Source: Burkholderia sp. 9120
GTDB taxonomy: Bacteria; Pseudomonadota; Gammaproteobacteria; Burkholderiales; Burkholderiaceae
Reading direction: 5' to 3'
Assembly: GCF_000745015.1 (NCBI RefSeq)
Contig: NZ_JQNA01000002.1
Span: forward strand, 2,418,001-2,482,000
Length of the DNA stretch: 64,000 nucleotides
Position numbers and translations under genes: made by a program. A model generated the notes under the pieces. The model worked only from the letters and a program-made list of their open reading frames with translations. It was not told the origin of the DNA and ran no database searches. This document shows positions 1 through 7,601 of the stretch, piece by piece; the first letter of the stretch is position 1; every line of letters starts with the position of its first letter.

Positions 1-1740
1 TCGGTGCAGGACGACAGCTACACGCTGTACGTCGCGAATCAGAACCCGCACGTGGAGCGTTTGCTGATGGCGGCGTTCGTCCTGTCGCTGCCGGAATCGA
101 AACTGCGCGTGATCGCGCCGGACGTGGGCGGCGGCTTCGGCTCGAAGATTTTCCTGTACGCCGAAGACGTCGCGCTGACGTGGGCGTCGAAGAAAATCCG
201 CCGTCCGGTGAAGTGGACCGCCGAGCGCTCGGAAGCGTTCGTCTCCGACGCGCACGGCCGCGACCACTTGACCCACGCCGAACTCGCGATGGACGCCGAC
301 GGCAAGTTCCTCGCCATGCGCATCCACACGACCGCCAACATGGGCGCGTATCTGTCGACGTTTGCGTCGAGCGTGCCGACCATCCTGTACGCGACGCTAC
401 TCGCCGGCCAGTACGCCACGCCCGCGATCTATGCGGAGGTCAAAGCGGTCTTCACCAACACGGTTCCCGTGGATGCCTATCGCGGCGCCGGCCGTCCTGA
501 GGCGACCTACGTGGTCGAGCGGCTGGTCGAAACCGCCGCGCGCGACATGAAGCTCGATCCGGCAGAGATCCGCCGCCGCAACTTCATCCGCCAGTTTCCG
601 TACGCGACGCCGGTCGGCCTCACCTACGACACCGGCGACTACGACACCCTGCTCGCGCGCTCGCTCGAACTCGCGGACGTCAAAGGTTTCGCCGCGCGCA
701 AGCAGCAATCCGAACAGAACGGCAAGCTGCGCGGCCTCGGCTACTCGTGCTACATCGAAGCCTGCGGTCTCGCGCCGTCGAACATCGCGGGCGCGTTGGG
801 CGCGCGGGCGGGTCTGTTCGAAGTCGGGCAGATTCGCGTGCATCCAACCGGTTCGGTCACCGTCTTCACCGGTTCGCATAGTCACGGCCAGGGGCACGAA
901 ACGACCTTCGCGCAAGTGGTCGCGGACCGGCTCGGTATTGGGCTGGAAAGCGTCGAGATCGTGCACGGCGACACCGGCCGGATTCCGTTCGGCATGGGCA
1001 CATATGGCTCGCGCTCGATCGCGGTGGGCGGCTCGGCGATCATGAAGGCGCTCGACAAGATCGAAACCAAGGCGAAGAAAATCGCCGCGCATCTGCTCGA
1101 AGCCGCGGTGGAAGACATCGAGTTCAAGGACGGCGTGTTCCGCGTCGCGGGCACTGATCGCACCAAGGCCTTCGCCGAGATTTCGCTGGCGGCCTACGTG
1201 CCGCACAACTATCCGCTCGACGTGCTCGAACCAGGCCTTGAGGAAAGCGCGTTCTACGATCCGACCAACTTCACCTATCCGGCTGGCGCGTACATCTGCG
1301 AGATCGAGGTCGATCCTGACACGGGTGTGTGCCGGATCCAGCAGTTCACCGCTGTGGACGATTTCGGCAACGTGATCAACCCGATGATCGTCACGGGCCA
1401 GGTGCATGGCGGGCTCGCGCAAGGCATCGGCCAGGCGATGCTGGAGCGCTGCGTGTACGACAACGAGAGCGGCCAGTTGCTGTCCGGCTCGTACATGGAT
1501 TACGCAATGCCGCATGCGTCCGATCTGCCGGACTTCACCGTCGAAACCGCGAAGGGCACGCCGTGTACGCACAATCCGCTCGGCGTGAAAGGTTGCGGTG
1601 AAGCTGGCGCGATCGGCTCGCCGCCGGCCGTGATCAATGCGATTCTCGACGCGCTCGCGCCGCTTGGCGTGACGGACCTGCAAATGCCGGCGACGCCGCA
1701 TCGCGTGTGGTCCGCGATTCGCGCGGCGAAGCAACCGTAA
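1..1740 (+). CDS. Molybdopterin-binding large subunit, xanthine dehydrogenase/CO dehydrogenase (CoxL-like) family; 5' partial
   Basis: Large catalytic subunit of a molybdenum hydroxylase, expected to hold the Mo-cytosine dinucleotide cofactor and to work with an FAD subunit (next gene) and a 2Fe-2S subunit not in the window. The reading frame is open to base 1, so about 200 N-terminal residues of a usual 780-800 are missing. Visible signatures are GGGFGSK (codons about 43-49), AYRGAGR (codons 159-165), QGHET, and [12 protein letters not shown] near the end with the catalytic-type Glu at codon about 534. Form I CO dehydrogenases carry AYxCSFR; AYRGAGR is the form II/other-hydroxylase version, so the substrate is uncertain and CO oxidation should not be assumed. 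The cluster downstream is cox-like in order. Confidence 0.9.
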   Translation, partial: SVQDDSYTLYVANQNPHVERLLMAAFVLSLPESKLRVIAPDVGGGFGSKIFLYAEDVALTWASKKIRRPVKWTAERSEAFVSDAHGRDHLTHAELAMDADGKFLAMRIHTTANMGAYLSTFASSVPTILYATLLAGQYATPAIYAEVKAVFTNTVPVDAYRGAGRPEATYVVERLVETAARDMKLDPAEIRRRNFIRQFPYATPVGLTYDTGDYDTLLARSLELADVKGFAARKQQSEQNGKLRGLGYSCYIEACGLAPSNIAGALGARAGLFEVGQIRVHPTGSVTVFTGSHSHGQGHETTFAQVVADRLGIGLESVEIVHGDTGRIPFGMGTYGSRSIAVGGSAIMKALDKIETKAKKIAAHLLEAAVEDIEFKDGVFRVAGTDRTKAFAEISLAAYVPHNYPLDVLEPGLEESAFYDPTNFTYPAGAYICEIEVDPDTGVCRIQQFTAVDDFGNVINPMIVTGQVHGGLAQGIGQAMLERCVYDNESGQLLSGSYMDYAMPHASDLPDFTVETAKGTPCTHNPLGVKGCGEAGAIGSPPAVINAILDALAPLGVTDLQMPATPHRVWSAIRAAKQP

Positions 1741-1774
1741 GCAGCCCATTGAAATCCTGAGCGGAGCATTCGAC

Positions 1775-2572
1775 ATGTATTCATTCGAGTATCAACGCGC
1801 GACGGATCCCAAAGCGGCCGTCGCCGCCCTTGCCGCCGACAGCAACGCGAAGTTCCTGGCCGGCGGTCAGAGCCTGTTGCCTACCATGCGCCTGCGTCTC
1901 GCGCAGCCGTCGCAACTGATCGACGTGACGCGGATTCCCGCGCTGAAATCGATCAGCGTCGACGCGCAAAAGGTGACGATCGGCGCAGCCGTCTGTCACG
2001 CCGACGTCGCGGATCACGCGGAGCTACGGCGCGTATCGCCGGGACTTGCGGAGCTTGCGGCGCACATCGGCGACCGGCAGGTGCGCGCGCTTGGCACGAT
2101 CGGCGGATCGCTCGCGAACAACGATCCCGCCGCGTGCTATCCGGCCGCCGCGATGGCATTGGACGCGACCATCGTCACCGAGCGGCGACGCATTGCCGCG
2201 AGCGATTTTTTCGTCGGCATGTATGAGACCGCGCTCGCGCCTGACGAGCTGATCGTCGCCGTCGAGTTTCCCGTGCCCGAGTGCGCCGCCTACGAGAAAT
2301 TCCGCAATCCGGCGTCGCACTTCGCGCTGGTCGGCGTGTTCGTCGCGAAGTTCGCGAGCGGCGTGCGGGTCGCGGTGACGGGCGCGGCGTCGTCGGTGTT
2401 TCGCGTGCCGGAGCTGGAAAGCGCGTTGTCGGCGAATTTCACGCCCGAGGCGGCTCGCGCGGTGACGGTGTCGGCGGCCGATCTGAACACCGACATGCAC
2501 GCGAGCGCCGACTACCGCGCGCATCTGATTCCGGTGCTCGCCGCGCGCGCGGTGACGAAGGCGATCGGTTAG
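1775..2572 (+). CDS. FAD-binding medium subunit of molybdenum hydroxylase (CoxM-like)
   Basis: A 265-residue protein of the CO dehydrogenase flavoprotein / xanthine dehydrogenase subunit M family. It would pass electrons between the iron-sulfur subunit and the final acceptor. FAD-contact motifs are visible: AGGQSLLP near residue 29 and the GTIGGSLANNDPAACYP segment near residues 108-124. The ATG follows a GAGCGGAG ribosome binding site and lies 34 bases after the large subunit stop, consistent with one transcript. No small 2Fe-2S subunit follows, so that gene is presumably upstream of the window. Confidence 0.93.
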   Translation: MYSFEYQRATDPKAAVAALAADSNAKFLAGGQSLLPTMRLRLAQPSQLIDVTRIPALKSISVDAQKVTIGAAVCHADVADHAELRRVSPGLAELAAHIGDRQVRALGTIGGSLANNDPAACYPAAAMALDATIVTERRRIAASDFFVGMYETALAPDELIVAVEFPVPECAAYEKFRNPASHFALVGVFVAKFASGVRVAVTGAASSVFRVPELESALSANFTPEAARAVTVSAADLNTDMHASADYRAHLIPVLAARAVTKAIG

Positions 2573-2659
2573 CGACTATCGCCATGGGCGGCTGACGAGA
2601 CGTGCGGCTCCTGCACGCCGGCGTCAGCCGCCCATTCGTTCGCTCAATTCAGGACCACC

Positions 2660-3547
2660 ATGCAGCCCGCTTCAATCGACGACACCCTCGCGCAACTCGC
2701 GAGCCAACGCTATTTCGCCAGCCGCGAACTCGCGACCGCGTTGTACCTTGCGCTGCGCATGGAGCGGCCGTTGTTCGTCGAAGGCGAGCCGGGCGTCGGC
2801 AAGACCGAACTCGCCAAAGCCGCCGCCGGCATGCTCGGTACGACGATGCTGCGGCTGCAATGCTACGAAGGGCTCGACACGGCCAGCGCGCTGTACGAGT
2901 GGGACTACCCGCGTCAGATCATGGCGCTGCGTCTCGCCGAAGCCGCCGGCGAACGCCCCGACAACGACACGCTGTATCGCGGCGAATTCCTGCTGAAGCG
3001 TCCGCTGCTGCAAGCGCTGATGCCCGACGAGCATCATCCGGGCGCGCGGCGGGTGCTGCTGATCGACGAGATCGATCGCGCCGACGAACCGTTCGAAGCG
3101 TTTCTGCTGGAACTGCTGTCGGATTTTCAGGTATCGATTCCCGAATACGGCACGGTGCGCGCGGCGCAGCCGCCGCTGGTCGTGATGACCTCGAACCGCA
3201 CGCGCGAAGTGCACGACGCACTGAAGCGCCGTTGCCTGTACCAGTGGATCGGCTATCCGGAGCGCGATCGTGAGCTGGAGATCGTCGCCGCGCGGGCGCC
3301 GCAAACCTCGGCGGAATTGCAGCGACGCGCGGTCGATTTCGTGCATCGGCTGCGCGGCATGGATCTGTTCAAGGCGCCCGGGATTGCCGAAACGATCGAC
3401 TGGTGCCGCGCATTGGAAGCACTGTCGGTGACGGAGCTTGATCCGCAGTCGGTGCAGAACACGTTGGGCGTGCTGCTGAAGTATCAGGACGATCTGGCGC
3501 GCGTCGATGCCGCGCAAATCGCGCAGTGTCTCGCCGCGCCGGGATAG
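2660..3547 (+). CDS. MoxR-family AAA+ ATPase (CoxD-like)
   Basis: A 295-residue AAA+ ATPase. Walker A is GEPGVGKT (residues 42-49) and Walker B is LLIDEID (about 132-138); the arginine-containing TSNRTREVHDALKRRC segment fits sensor 1 and the following region of MoxR proteins. MoxR proteins act with VWA-domain partners as chaperones for metal-centre maturation; in CO dehydrogenase clusters CoxD is tied to assembly of the Cu-S-Mo centre. The next gene encodes a VWA protein 5 bases downstream, which supports this pairing. AGGA precedes the ATG. Confidence 0.92.
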   Translation: MQPASIDDTLAQLASQRYFASRELATALYLALRMERPLFVEGEPGVGKTELAKAAAGMLGTTMLRLQCYEGLDTASALYEWDYPRQIMALRLAEAAGERPDNDTLYRGEFLLKRPLLQALMPDEHHPGARRVLLIDEIDRADEPFEAFLLELLSDFQVSIPEYGTVRAAQPPLVVMTSNRTREVHDALKRRCLYQWIGYPERDRELEIVAARAPQTSAELQRRAVDFVHRLRGMDLFKAPGIAETIDWCRALEALSVTELDPQSVQNTLGVLLKYQDDLARVDAAQIAQCLAAPG

Positions 3548-3552
3548 TCAGC

Positions 3553-4785
3553 ATGACGACGCCCGACGATACGCCCACCCTCGCCCGCAACGTCGTCCAT
3601 TTCGTGCGCGTGTTGCGCGGTGCGGGTTTGCCGATGTCGCCGGCGCATGCCGTCGACGCGCTCGCCGCGCTGCACTGGATCGATCTCGACCGCCGCGACG
3701 ACGTGCGCGCCGCGCTGGCCGCGTCGCTGGTCTCCGCGCCCGACGAGCGCGACCTGTTCAACGCCGCCTTCGACCTGTTCTGGCGCGATCCCGACTGGGA
3801 AGGCAAGCTGCGCGCGCTGCTGCTGCCGAAAGTGCGCGACGGCCTGCCGCCGCCCAAACGCAATAATCGTCTCGCCGACGCGCTCGCCGTGCGCGCGCCG
3901 CCCTCGCCGCATCGCAAGACCCCGCAGGAAACCGAGCAGCACGAACTGCGCGCGCACGCCACCTTCAGCGCGGAAGAACGGCTGCGCCACCGCGATTTCG
4001 ATACCCTCACCGCCGATGAATGGCGCACTTTGCGTCACCTGATCCGCGGCCAGCGCCTGCCGCTCGCCACCGAACCGACGCGCCGCCTGAAGGCCGCCTC
4101 GCACGGCACACATGCGGACTTGCGCGCGAGCGCGCGACACGCCGTGCGCTCGGGCGGCGACTGGACCGTGTGGAAGTATCGCGCGGTGGTCGAGCGCAAA
4201 CCGCCGCTCGTGTTGCTGCTCGACATCTCCGGTTCGATGAGCAGTTATTCGCGCGCGGTGCTGTATTTCTGTCACGCGTTATTGCAGTCGCGCGAACGGC
4301 TGCAGGTGTTTCTGTTCGGCACGCGACTCACCAACGCGACGCGCGCGCTGCGCGAGCGCGACCCCGACGTCGCGATCGCCGCGCTCACCGATCAGGTGGT
4401 CGACTGGTCGGGCGGCACGCGGATCGGCGCGGCGCTCGCGGAATTCAACCGTCGCTGGGCGCGGCGCGTGCTGACCGGCCGGGCCACGGTGCTGCTCGTG
4501 ACGGACGGCCTCGATCACGAAGCGATCGACGTGCTCGATACCGAAATGGCGCGCCTGCACCGCTTCGCGCATCGGATCGTCTGGCTCAATCCGCTGCTGC
4601 GTTTCAGCGGCTTTTCCCCGAAAGCGCGCGGCGTGCAGGCGATCCTGCCGTATGTCGACGCGCATCGTCCGGTTCATAATCTCGACAGCCTGACCGCGTT
4701 CGGCCACGACCTCGCGCAACTCACGCGCGCGCCGCGTCCCGCCGTCGCCGCCAGGACCACCGCAGGAGCGCCGTCATGGAACTGA
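3553..4785 (+). CDS. VWA domain-containing protein (CoxE-like)
   Basis: A 410-residue protein with a von Willebrand factor A domain in its C-terminal half. The metal-ion-dependent adhesion site DxSxS is visible as DISGSMS (about residue 223), and a later TDGLDHE segment supplies a further acidic position. CoxE proteins work with the MoxR ATPase upstream in cofactor assembly. I chose the ATG five bases after the preceding stop rather than the GTG nine codons earlier, which would overlap the ATPase gene; neither has a strong ribosome binding site. The end overlaps the next gene by 10 bases. Confidence 0.9.
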   Translation: MTTPDDTPTLARNVVHFVRVLRGAGLPMSPAHAVDALAALHWIDLDRRDDVRAALAASLVSAPDERDLFNAAFDLFWRDPDWEGKLRALLLPKVRDGLPPPKRNNRLADALAVRAPPSPHRKTPQETEQHELRAHATFSAEERLRHRDFDTLTADEWRTLRHLIRGQRLPLATEPTRRLKAASHGTHADLRASARHAVRSGGDWTVWKYRAVVERKPPLVLLLDISGSMSSYSRAVLYFCHALLQSRERLQVFLFGTRLTNATRALRERDPDVAIAALTDQVVDWSGGTRIGAALAEFNRRWARRVLTGRATVLLVTDGLDHEAIDVLDTEMARLHRFAHRIVWLNPLLRFSGFSPKARGVQAILPYVDAHRPVHNLDSLTAFGHDLAQLTRAPRPAVAARTTAGAPSWN

Positions 4786-5390
4786 CCGACACCCACACAC
4801 TGCCGGTTTCGCAGCAACGAACGTGGGACGCGTTGAACGACACGGAAATTTTGCGCGCCTGCATTCCGGGCTGCGAAAGCATCGATCCCGACGGTGAGAA
4901 CGCGTATCTGGTCGCGCTGAGCGCTGCGGTCGGCCCCGTCAAGGCGCGTTTCAAAGGACGCATGCAACTGACCGACATCGACGCGCCGAACGGCTACAGC
5001 ATCGTGTTCGAAGGCCAGGGCGGCGCCGCGGGTTTCGCCAAGGGCAATGCGCGCGTCACGCTCGAAGCCGACGGCGACGCCGCCACGAAACTCGCCTACA
5101 CGGCGAGCGCGCAGGTGGGCGGCAAGCTCGCGCAGATCGGTTCCAGACTGGTGGATGGCGCGGCGCGTAAAATCGCGGGCGAATTCTTCAAGCGCTTCGA
5201 CGAGCTGGTGAGTGGCGAGGGTGGCGACAGCGCTGAAAGCTTGGACGCAGCCGCCCCGGAAGGCACCGAGCCAGCAGCCGATCCAACGGCGCAGGACAAT
5301 ACAGCACAGAATGAGGCCGCGGACGCCGAGTCCGGCGGCGACGCAACGAAAAGGAAGAAATCATGGACAGCGTGGATCTCGAAGTCCTGA
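4776..5390 (+). CDS. SRPBCC family protein, CO dehydrogenase subunit G-like (CoxG)
   Basis: A 204-residue protein whose first 150 residues match the CoxG/SRPBCC lipid-binding-type fold (N-terminal LPVSQQRTWDALND, then VGPVKARFKG and GGKLAQIGSRLVDGAARK). CoxG has been linked to anchoring or maturation of CO dehydrogenase. The C-terminal 50 residues are an Ala/Glu/Asp-rich tail ending in Lys/Trp, likely flexible. It overlaps the VWA gene by 10 bases and the XdhC-like gene by 28, so the three are probably translationally coupled. GCAGGAG precedes the ATG. Confidence 0.9.
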   Translation: MELTDTHTLPVSQQRTWDALNDTEILRACIPGCESIDPDGENAYLVALSAAVGPVKARFKGRMQLTDIDAPNGYSIVFEGQGGAAGFAKGNARVTLEADGDAATKLAYTASAQVGGKLAQIGSRLVDGAARKIAGEFFKRFDELVSGEGGDSAESLDAAAPEGTEPAADPTAQDNTAQNEAADAESGGDATKRKKSWTAWISKS

Positions 5391-6385
5391 AGTCCAGCGC
5401 ACGTTGGCTGGAAGAGGGACATCGCGCGCTACTGGTAACGGTGGTGAAGACGTGGGGCTCGTCGCCGCGTCCCGAGGGCGCGATGCTCGCGGTACGCGAC
5501 GATGGACTCGTGGTCGGCTCGGTCTCGGGCGGCTGCATCGAAGACGATCTGATCGATCGGGTACGGCAAAAGGGTATCGAGCAGACGCAACCGGAAGCGG
5601 TGAAATACGGCATCACGGCGGAAGAAGCGCATCGTTTCGGCCTGCCCTGCGGCGGCACGATCCAGCTCGTGCTTGAACCGCTGGCGCCGCAAAGCGGCAT
5701 CGCGGAACTGTGCAATGCGGTGGAAGACGGCCGCCTTGTCGCGCGCGAACTCGACATGGCGACCGGCGCGGTGCGACTCGGCGATGCGCAAGCCACGGAC
5801 GGCGTGCTGTTTGACGGTGAGCGTCTGTTGACGATTCACGGCCCGCGTTACCGGATGCTGGTAATCGGCGCGGGGCAGTTGTCGCGCTATCTGTGTCAGA
5901 TCGCGGTCGGGCTCGACTATCAGGTGACGGTGTGCGATCCGCGCGAAGAGTACACCGAGGAATGGGACATCCCCGGCACGAAGATCGTGCGCACCATGCC
6001 GGACGATACCGTGACCGACATGAAGCTCGACGAGCGTTGCGCGGTGATCGCGCTCACGCACGATCCGAAGCTCGACGACCTCGCGCTGATGGAAGCGTTG
6101 AAGACGCCGGCGTTTTACGTCGGCGCATTGGGCTCGCGGCGCAATAACCAGGCGCGGCGCGAACGGCTGAAGGAGTTCGATCTGAACGATACCGAACTGG
6201 CCCGCTTGCATGGGCCGGTGGGCATTTATATCGGCAGCCGCACGCCGCCGGAGATCGCGGTTTCGATTCTCGCCGAAGTGACGGCGGCCAAGAACGGCGT
6301 TTCGTTACCGACGCTGCTGAAGGTTGAAGGCGCGAAGGCCGCGCGGGAAATTGCGGCGTCCGGTGACGCGACATGCAGCGTGTAG
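5363..6385 (+). CDS. XdhC/CoxI family molybdenum-enzyme maturation protein
   Basis: A 340-residue protein with both XdhC halves: an N-terminal XdhC_CoxI domain (GSSPRPEGAML, GSVSGGCIEDDLID) and a C-terminal Rossmann-like domain (MLVIGAGQLSRYL near residue 160, then GALGSRRNNQARRERL and GPVGIYIGSRTPPEIAVSI). XdhC proteins bind molybdenum cofactor and help insert its sulfurated form into xanthine dehydrogenase-type enzymes. This agrees with its place as last gene of the cox-like cluster. A strong AAAGGAAG site lies inside the overlapping end of the preceding gene. Confidence 0.92.
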   Translation: MDSVDLEVLKSSARWLEEGHRALLVTVVKTWGSSPRPEGAMLAVRDDGLVVGSVSGGCIEDDLIDRVRQKGIEQTQPEAVKYGITAEEAHRFGLPCGGTIQLVLEPLAPQSGIAELCNAVEDGRLVARELDMATGAVRLGDAQATDGVLFDGERLLTIHGPRYRMLVIGAGQLSRYLCQIAVGLDYQVTVCDPREEYTEEWDIPGTKIVRTMPDDTVTDMKLDERCAVIALTHDPKLDDLALMEALKTPAFYVGALGSRRNNQARRERLKEFDLNDTELARLHGPVGIYIGSRTPPEIAVSILAEVTAAKNGVSLPTLLKVEGAKAAREIAASGDATCSV

Positions 6386-6423
6386 CGTTTGATGGCGCGT
6401 TAGCTTAAGCGCTCGATTGCCTC

Positions 6424-6458
6424 GTGCGGCGTGTGGCGTGCGGCGTGCGGCGTGCGGG
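6424..6458. repeat. Five tandem copies of a 7-bp unit
   Basis: Unit GTGCGGC occurs as GTGCGGC, GTGTGGC, GTGCGGC, GTGCGGC and GTGCGGG without spacers, in the gap between the convergent XdhC-like and PepSY genes. It lies outside both genes and has no T-run, so it does not read as a terminator. Confidence 0.85.
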
Positions 6459-6521
6459 GCAAGTCTTGCCATAACCGTTGCCACAACCGCCGCCGCCGCG
6501 CGAAGCAAGCTGAAACGCGGA

Positions 6522-7262
6522 TTACATCAATCCGCACACCACGGCGGCAATCACTGAGCCACTCACCAGAATCACGCCCACCAGGCGGCGTTTGTTCAAC
6601 TCGGTCCACAGCAGCACGCCGGTCAGCGACAGCAGAATCATCCCGCCGGCAATCGTATCGATCAGCAACACCCAGCCGACGCTCAAACCCACGCCGCGAT
6701 GCAGATTGTTCATCGTCGTGAGAAACGAGTTGTGGGTGCGCTTCACCGCGACAAAGCCGTTGCCGACCCAGTACTCGGCCTGCACGTTCTGCGCGGTGCC
6801 GAAGATGCCGACCTGCCAGAACTCCGGCTGCATCGTGCTGCGGTCGCCCCACGCCACCGGATGCGCCGGCTCGCGCTTCGCCTTGCCCGGCTTGCCGTCG
6901 ATCTTCAATTCGCCTTGTAGCCACTTCGCCATGTCTATCGGCGAACGCAGCGGTTTCTGCGGCACCGGAATCTGCATTTCCTCGACCTGCGGCTCGCCCG
7001 ACGACACCTTCAGCGGCCCGCCCCGGTGATTCAGCAGGAAGCCGGTCGCACCGAACATCAGGCCCAGCACGGCGCCCCACAACCCGACCCAGCCGTGCAC
7101 CTTGCGCAGCCACTTGATGAAGTTCGCGCGCCGTGAACGCTGGCGCCGTGCGGCCTGCTCGGCGTCATCCATCAGATGATGACCTCGCTGCGGCGTGTGC
7201 GCGGTGTATTGCGAGCCGCCGGCAGCAGCAGATTTCATATCGATCGAATCAGGCGCATTCAC
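6522..7262 (-). CDS. PepSY-associated TM helix domain protein
   Basis: A 246-residue inner-membrane protein of the PepSY_TM type. A basic N-terminal region precedes KWLRKVHGWVGLWG and a first membrane helix (about residues 55-75). A periplasmic segment follows, then THNSFLTTMNNLHRG and two further helices at the C-terminus. Relatives often accompany iron or siderophore uptake genes, where some act in ferric reduction; no such gene is adjacent here, so the role is open. The GTG start at 7262 is favoured by a GGAG site seven bases upstream; an ATG at 7238 is the alternative. A Fur-box-like palindrome lies about 210 bases upstream. Confidence 0.8.
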   Translation of the reverse strand: MNAPDSIDMKSAAAGGSQYTAHTPQRGHHLMDDAEQAARRQRSRRANFIKWLRKVHGWVGLWGAVLGLMFGATGFLLNHRGGPLKVSSGEPQVEEMQIPVPQKPLRSPIDMAKWLQGELKIDGKPGKAKREPAHPVAWGDRSTMQPEFWQVGIFGTAQNVQAEYWVGNGFVAVKRTHNSFLTTMNNLHRGVGLSVGWVLLIDTIAGGMILLSLTGVLLWTELNKRRLVGVILVSGSVIAAVVCGLM

Positions 7263-7601
7263 ATCCAGGCTCCAGCTACGGCAAATTGATCGCCACCGGG
7301 CACGGCAACATCGCGCGCTCTGGGCAGCAGTAAAGGGGATTACGTACGAGTATCGAGAGGAGGTGCCGGACGACCCGGCTTGCGGTCCAGGGCGTCCGGC
7401 TGAAAAGCTGGCTGGCTGACAGTCACAGAGGAGGAGAAATGTGACGGTACGCTGGCGATGCCTTTCAATTGAGAATGGCTATCATTACACAAATAGGGCA
7501 TTTCCTCAATCGCAGCGAGCGGCTACCGCTTGACATCTACGCGGCGCAAACCGACTCTAGCTGGCGATCCCGTCAACATTGCCGCCGGAACCTTATCCGC
7601 C
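7263..7601. other. Intergenic region between divergent PepSY and DUF3857 genes
   Basis: 339 bases with no convincing gene. It holds the Fur-box-like palindrome described separately and must contain promoters for both flanking genes, but I could not assign clean -35/-10 pairs. Confidence 0.6.
7471..7489. promoter_or_regulatory. Fur-box-like palindrome
   Basis: The 19 bases GAGAATGGCTATCATTACA match the classical ferric uptake regulator box in 13 of 19 positions by eye, including AATG on the left and ATCATTA on the right. It lies between divergent genes, one a PepSY membrane protein of a type often iron-linked. No binding data; a chance match is possible. Confidence 0.4.
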
